Assembly: GCF_019320115.1 (NCBI RefSeq)
Contig: NC_089581.1
Span: forward strand, 15,649,100-15,713,099
From: Miscanthus floridulus
Lineage: Eukaryota > Streptophyta > Magnoliopsida > Poales > Poaceae
Length of the DNA stretch: 64,000 nucleotides
Reading direction: 5' to 3'
The notes below the pieces were generated by a model. That model had not been told where the DNA came from and did not search any database. It worked only from the letters and a program-made list of their open reading frames with translations. This document shows, piece after piece, positions 58,430 to 64,000 of the stretch. The number at the start of each line of letters is the position of its first letter. Position 1 is the first letter of the stretch. The position numbers were made by a program, and so were the translations under genes.

Positions 58430-59202
58430 CTATGGGCCGAGCAAAACCTTACCTACTATTTCATCGGCCAAGGTATTAAAAGCTACAGAATTGGTGGAAC
58501 TCATGAAATCCTCAACCAAGCGCTCCTACTCCCCAGGGTATGCTGCATCTAGAAAGCCATGGGGAAGAAGTTGAAGATTTTGGCCCGAACGGGCTTGGGC
58601 GGCAGCCAACGCCATGGCAGCGCCATGACGAACGCCATGGAGAGCAACCTCCCTGACACGATTCGAGATGTCATGCAAACGAACCACCAGTACGGTGCCC
58701 CTAGCATTGACAAATCCCACCGCATGATTCATAGCTGATCGAAGGCTCTCTAGTTGGGCAGATAGATCTAAAAGATTCAAAGGGGAAGTGATTAGAGTCT
58801 CGGAGACAAAATTGAAAAGAAAGTAGAGGTTACGACAAGTATCTCACCCGCAATTCTGGCCTCGGCCTTGGCCCACCTATCCTCCACCAAATTGACCGCA
58901 GGAGGTGATCGGCGTCGAACCATGGCCAGGGCCGATTCTACGAGGGATAAACACTTAGTGGGACTCTAGCCATGTCGATCAATGGAGGCAAGCAGATCGT
59001 CATTATCAATCTGCCTCATCAGATAGCAAGGGGGCTGGCGGTAAGCCGTCAATGAGGAAGGCCCTAAAGGCCGAACGGAGTTGGCCCTATTTCCCGAGGC
59101 AGCGGAGACATCATGGGATATACCCTCCTGACGACGAAGGTGCTGGCGTGATGATGCGAGCTCGTTAAAAGCCTCCTCAGCAGGTCTCTTGCTGTTCTCC
59201 AT
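58430..59202 (-). pseudogene. Antisense gene copy B inside the retrotransposon
   Basis: Exon 1 starts MENSKRPAEEAFNELASSRQ (59202) and runs through DNDDLLASIDRHG to RWAKAEARIAG, ending at a GTGAG donor (about 58850). The second exon begins after a TTTTAG acceptor (about 58770) with DLSAQLESLRSAMNHAVGF, keeps LHDISNRVREVALHGVRHG, and ends EIVGKVLLGP at 58430. It matches copy A residue by residue over the last exon (VNARG, VRLHD, E-ALH-V-HG). In-frame TAGs at about 58966 and 58525 interrupt it. A TATA box lies 93-100 bp upstream. The function is not recognised. Confidence 0.65.
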
Positions 59203-59294
59203 GATCTCAAACCTATAGAAGAGCAGGAACTATACTAAGGACGCATAAGGTTTGAGACGAGACAGGTAGCGTTCTGAGCCTCAGCCGTGGTCCG

Positions 59295-59302
59295 TATATA
59301 TA
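59295..59302 (-). promoter_or_regulatory. TATA box of antisense gene copy B
   Basis: CTATATATACGG on the minus strand, 93-100 bp upstream of the copy B start codon, in a GC-flanked context typical of plant TATA boxes. The leader between TATA and ATG is free of upstream ATGs except short ones. Other minus-strand frames at 59439-59880 have no recognised domain. Confidence 0.6.
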
Positions 59303-60218
59303 GCCCGGGGAGGCAAGGAGATGGATTTCACCAAGGATGTGAAAACTAAAAACTAAATATGGAAATGGATCAGCATTCTAGGAATTTAGGGGATGGATAA
59401 TGGAAGGGTAACAAATTTGAACTTATCGTTTCCCCAAATTACAAAGCATAGTGAGATGGATACAAAGAATCTACATTGACTAGAGATCTACCCACCAAGG
59501 CTTCTTTGGATTGAAGGGAGTCCGGATCCCCATAAGGCCGAGGGTCATCATGAACCAAGTCATGTCGACCCATTAATAAGATTGTGGAAGAGAAAAGGAA
59601 GAGCCGCCTACCTAATAGATACCTAGCTAATTCCTCGGTGACTGAGAGACTGTTGGAAAGAAGCTTGTGGCTTTCTAGATAGGCATTTGATGGAACAAAC
59701 AAGGGAAAAGTGTCCACACATTCTAGCCCTTGCAAACACTAGAACAGCTCTGCGAGCCTGGTGAGAAGACGTAGGCGACATCACAAGATTTCTTCTAGCC
59801 ACAGCAGCCGATTCTCTTACTCGACAAGGTGCTAGAATGAGCGACACAATCACCCTACGCACAAGAATTTTTCTAACCACTCAAGATCTTTATCGCAAAA
59901 AGATAGGTCATGGAGGGTCCAGCGGAGTTGGGAGCACTCAAAATGACGGATGGAAGAGAAACATGACTGAAACGGTGAGTTGCTCTCGCCAGGGGTGGGT
60001 AAGCATTTTATAGATGGCCCAAGAAGATGAATCCAAATGCCAGTGAAACAGTGATACTCTTGAAAAGGTTTTGAGGCACAGGCTCATGAATGGATGCAAG
60101 CGGTGACAAATGGTGGACCCTAGATCAAGGTTCTCTACCCATGACTATGGACCAATCAGGGATGCGGACATGATAATTTTGGAATAAAATTACTTTTATC
60201 CCAAAATTAGGGGGCATG

Positions 60219-61993
60219 TGTTTACACCGGAATTTGGAAGAAGGATTTCAGAAGCTCGGGAGCTCCCAAGATCATGACAACAGGGGATCAGTTGCGTGCA
60301 GATCGAAACCAGCTAATTCAGATGCAACGTCAAAATCAGCTTTCTTCAGATAGCGCCAGCAGATAACGACAGAGGCTATGATCGGTGCTGAGACGAGACA
60401 TGTTGGACTCTACAAAAAGGGAAAGATTAGAGTCCAAGTTATCTTATATTAGGAATGTTTTCATTATACCAAAGATTGTATTAAGTCATACTCGAGTAGG
60501 GTTCATTTTAGGCTCCGACTATTGTAAAGGGATCAACCAATCAATCAAATACAAGTCAATTACTTTTTTCGGCTCCGGCCACCCCTTAGGAGTAGGAGTA
60601 GAGTAGATCTCAGCGAGTTCTTCGGCAAGTACGACTGCATCGATCTAGTCGACCTCCACTGCTTGTTGTAAGTTCCATCATGGTTTATACCTATGTTCGT
60701 ATAGCTGCATCGATCCGGTCGACCCCCACTATGGCTCTGGTATAAGCTAGTTATCGACTCTTGCCTAATTCAAGTATGGCCTGTGTGATTCTACCTCACA
60801 CCCCACTGCTTGAATTAGATCAAGGTCAAGTTATCGGCTCTACCTTAGTATGATAGTCTTTGGTAGATTCATTAAGTTACCGATATTGCTTATTGCTTTC
60901 ATTGTTTATCTAATTACAGCAATATCACTCTGCCTGATTGAGATTGATCTGGATCAGCCTTATATCTTGTTTAACTCATCGTTTGCTAATCTAAAACCGA
61001 TCTAATCTACATCTTAAATGATGAGTTATGTTTTTATTGGCTGTTTTGCGTCAATCTTAATCGTGCATAGCGTGCGGTTAAGGCATGTTCGATCTTGAGT
61101 AGATCTATGAGTTAATGAAAACCGTTCCATGGCCTGTCATCACGGCCTATGGGATTCTGCCTCTCACCCCACTGTTGGCACCGTGGAGTAGGAATCATTG
61201 GTTGGTAGATCCGTTCCTGAGGAAGCGTGACCTTAACTGTGCGCTATGCCTGAATCGGCTATTTAGCCGATATCGAATGCTTTCACGAACAGTTCACACC
61301 ACAAAATCGTTGAAGTAGAGATAAGTTGAAAGATGTGTTAGCCCCATGATCTTGTTATTGTATTATGGCCTATATGATTCTACCTCATGCCCCACTGATA
61401 TTAGTATTGAGTTAGGGTCATCGAGTCTATTGTTGTTTCTATGGTCTGCATGATTCTACCTCATGCCCCACTGGTCATGGCGATAGATGAGATCTAACAT
61501 GTTCATTAGATTTATCTTTATTAAATAGTTAAGTGATGTTGAATTGTTTCTCTATACAAAGAGGAGTTCAGTTACAAATAATCATTGACTTAGTACAAAC
61601 TGATCACTATTGATATCTTATTGCCATTTAATAATATTCGTTTAAATGATGTTTATCCTAAATGATAACCGATTCTCTTCACACGGCCTCATGAGCTCTA
61701 ACTGACTTATTCTCATGAATATACTGGAATCGGCTATTTAGCCGATTTTCTTTCATATCGGCTCTCACAGCCGTACATTCAGGACTATCTGGTAACACCG
61801 GTAAGTTCCGCCCTTAATTACTGATGAACTTTCTCTCCCTGTCAATTCCAGGGTCAAATTGACTGGCACGCCTTGGGAGGATTGCGCAGGATCGACCACC
61901 CCTACGCTGAAGCTAGGCGGATCTGCTCTATCGAGCGGACCTTTCTAGCTTGCTACGTGTGTCCTCGGCACAGGATGAAATTCTGTGTCGACA
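60219..61993 (+). repeat. 3' LTR, 1,775 bp
   Basis: Matches the 5' LTR closely over most of its length. It has about 46 bp (ttatcttatattaggaatgt onward, 60440-60486) that the 5' LTR lacks. It lacks about 20 bp around the TATA box present in the 5' LTR. Confidence 0.93.
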
Positions 61994-64000
61994 CATCCTT
62001 ATATCAACTACATGTATTGTTACTCCTAATACCGATTTAATCGGGTTACGATAAAACAAGAGTAATAGTTATTTTATTTAACATCTCATTCTATGGCTAC
62101 AAAATTTATAGTAAGTACATAACAACTTGGTGGACCTACTGTAAAAGTTTTGTGGCTATACCCATCACCAATCATCCACAAATATTCCTACAATTATTCA
62201 CCTACATAATATTCGTTCTCTAGCTTTGAATTTATCACCCAATACTCGCTATAGCTAACTGGAATCCAACTGAACGATCCAGTAGATGATATTTTTGCGA
62301 ACCTAACAAAATTAGTTTCACTATTTTTGGACAACTACACAATTTACTATGATTTATCGAAGTTCAATTCATAACTAAAATAAATAAACATTTCTTATTT
62401 ACTGGAATTAAGAAAACCGAATCCTATCCTCCGGCCCAACTCGCGCTGGCTCGGCCCACACCGTTTTCCCGCCCGTGTGTGCCAGCAGGCCTCAACGCGG
62501 CCCACACGGGGGCGCGGCCCAGCCGGCCAATGGCCCGCGATGAGGGAAGGCCCGCGCGTGAAGGCAAATATGCACGGGCACCCCCAAAGTACTATGTAAT
62601 CACAACGAGCTCTAGGACACTATTCCACCAGTCTAAGGTTTTGCAGCTGCACCCTCCCCTTTCTCATTCTTCACCACGGCAAAGTCTCCGGCAGCCGTGC
62701 ATGTGCTGGCGCGATGCCGCGGGCACCGAGCAACCACGCCGACGCCACCTGAGGCTCCCAGGCCTAGCTAAGGGGCCGATGGTTACCTTGAAGACAACGC
62801 GCGGCGATTGGGGGTGATACAGCGAGCGAAGGTGTTGTCCCGAGTTCCCTCCCCGACGGTGAGCCCTGACCTACAATGGCGGATACGCTCCCGTGAACCA
62901 CAGCGAAAACAGAGTAAACCCAATGGCCAGCGAGCTCGAGGCACTACCCACAGAGACCCTAGAGGTGACAGTCTTGTCGGAGAAGGCCTGAGGCGAGCTG
63001 GCCGCGTGCGCACCAATGACGCGACGTCGCCCGGTGATGGCGCAGCCGCGTCGGTGATGGCTGGCTCACTGTAAGCTATTGTTGAGGTGCGCAGGATGCT
63101 CAGGAGGGTACAACGATGCTGATGGTGCACTGAATCACTACTAGGTGCTTAGAATGGCTGCCTTGCCGACAGTGGGCGTCCGTCCGGTCTTAAGGACCCG
63201 ATGGTGCGGCATTTTGAAATTAAGGCACAGTGAGGTGAGAACTACAGCGCGGTGGGGTAGGCTAGATGACCGGATGCCTAGCGGAGCTGCGAGCGAGACC
63301 AATTGAAGCACGGTACTGTCACCATGGCAAATTTGAAGAAGCCGCCCCGACGGACATGGAGATAGTGGAGGTAGGGGAGTCCTGGCGTGGCTTGGCTCAG
63401 ACCAGCTATGGCTGTCAACACAACAAGCCAACCCATACCATGATGGGGGACAGTGGGACATGCCCTAGGCTACTGTCCGCGCGGCCACGGCTGCAAGCTG
63501 ATGAGACTTGGCACGGTGTCGCAGCGGGCATCACTAGACAAAAGGGGACAGTGCAATGCGATGTGGAAGGGATGGCAGAGTAGGCTGTCGTCCTCCGTGT
63601 GAGTAGCCAAGAGAAGTCAACAGAGCAGTGCCAGACTTGGCCACTGGCGGCGTGAAGCGCTTGACTCGGTGTGCCTCCCGCCAAGCAGGGCAGGACACAG
63701 CGTGGCAGAGCTCGGCCAGCGTCCTGGGCGCAGCGCGTCAGCTGGTGAGGTGACCCGTGCGCCAGTGAGGGCAATAAGAAGCCAAGGCAGCCGCATAGGC
63801 CCTGCTCGCGTCGCATTCATGGTGGCATGACGACATCGCCTACGCCTCGGTGCGCTGGGCGAGCCAGCCACGGTGGCGGGTGAGCAACAGCGGTGGCCGC
63901 AGCCAGCAGCGGAGGCAGACGGTCCTAGCGCACAGCGCAAAGGCCGTGCATGTGCACCAACACGATAGTGGATGCAGCCAGCGCAGCAGTGCGCTGGCAA
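61994..64000 (-). mobile_element. Minus-strand Ty3-type LTR, part 2, running off the window
   Basis: Continues the LTR begun at 49562 after the nested element; removing 51127-61993 plus one catcc joins the two parts. It changes from AT-rich (62000-62400) to GC-rich (from 62420), as in the middle of long grass LTRs. GC-rich open frames on both strands (62479-63816) show no known domain. The far end lies beyond the window. Confidence 0.5.

Larger units (their letters stand above)
51127..61993 (+). mobile_element. Non-autonomous Ty3-type LTR retrotransposon with antisense genes
   Basis: LTRs 51127-52875 and 60219-61993 start TGTTTACACC and end TGTCGACA; the perfect target duplication is catcc (51122-51126 and 61994-61998). 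A primer-binding-type site (tggcacggctagtgggac, 52883-52900) follows the 5' LTR, and the purine-rich aaaattaggggg precedes the 3' LTR. The sense strand has decayed gag and aspartic protease regions but no reverse transcriptase, RNase H or integrase. The 4 kb from 56240 to 60218 carries two related antisense genes instead. Antisense ORFs in this position are known in Tat-lineage (Ogre/Retand-type) elements. It must borrow pol functions in trans. Confidence 0.93.

Noticed and set aside
62479..64000. Proline/arginine-rich frames at the window end
   Set aside because: Composition-driven frames in the GC-rich middle of a long LTR; no conserved domain visible.

Overview
The window looks like nuclear DNA of a panicoid grass, most likely Andropogoneae (sugarcane, Miscanthus, sorghum or maize relatives). 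Reasons are GT-AG spliced plant genes, grass-type MITEs, a CACTA element with 'ttgccgagtgcc' subterminal repeats, a plant RTE LINE, and deeply nested LTR retrotransposons. The family names come from recognition of sequence features; no search was run.

Layout. (1) 1-16075 is a repeat nest. A Stowaway-like MITE was split by a minus-strand LTR (181-11599, TSD cgaag). That LTR was itself invaded by a defective En/Spm-type CACTA element (2391-7864, with a 1.2-kb palindrome and transposase remnants) and by a small non-autonomous LTR retrotransposon (8136-11189, with a 44-bp tandem array). A second MITE and a solo LTR (12321-14327) follow. (2) 16076-41500 is a gene island with four host genes: an Asterix (PAT-complex subunit) gene on the minus strand whose 7.9-kb second intron holds an RTE LINE; a divergently transcribed relative of the plant 'dentin sialophosphoprotein-like' nuclear proteins, decayed by several lesions; a Tmemb_40/TPRA1-type seven-pass membrane protein with one frameshift; and an X8-domain, GPI-anchored plasmodesmata callose-binding-like protein. 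MITEs and young tandem duplications lie between and inside them. (3) 43398-64000 is a second nest. A plus-strand LTR is broken by a minus-strand retrotransposon (3' LTR, polypurine tract and an extra ORF). That element is broken by another minus-strand LTR, which in turn holds a complete non-autonomous Ty3-type element at 51127-61993 (TSD catcc).

The most unusual object is the 51127-61993 element. It has gag and protease but no reverse transcriptase or integrase. In their place it carries two related, intron-containing genes on the antisense strand; one has a TATA box about 90 bp upstream of its start. Because these genes run against the element's genomic RNA, their introns can survive retrotransposition.

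A second theme is decay by TAG. In-frame stops in the retrotransposon ORFs are mostly TAG at places where glutamine fits, as expected from C-to-T change at methylated CAG (CHG) sites. Two of the four host genes instead carry single-base indels, which may be real decay or assembly error.
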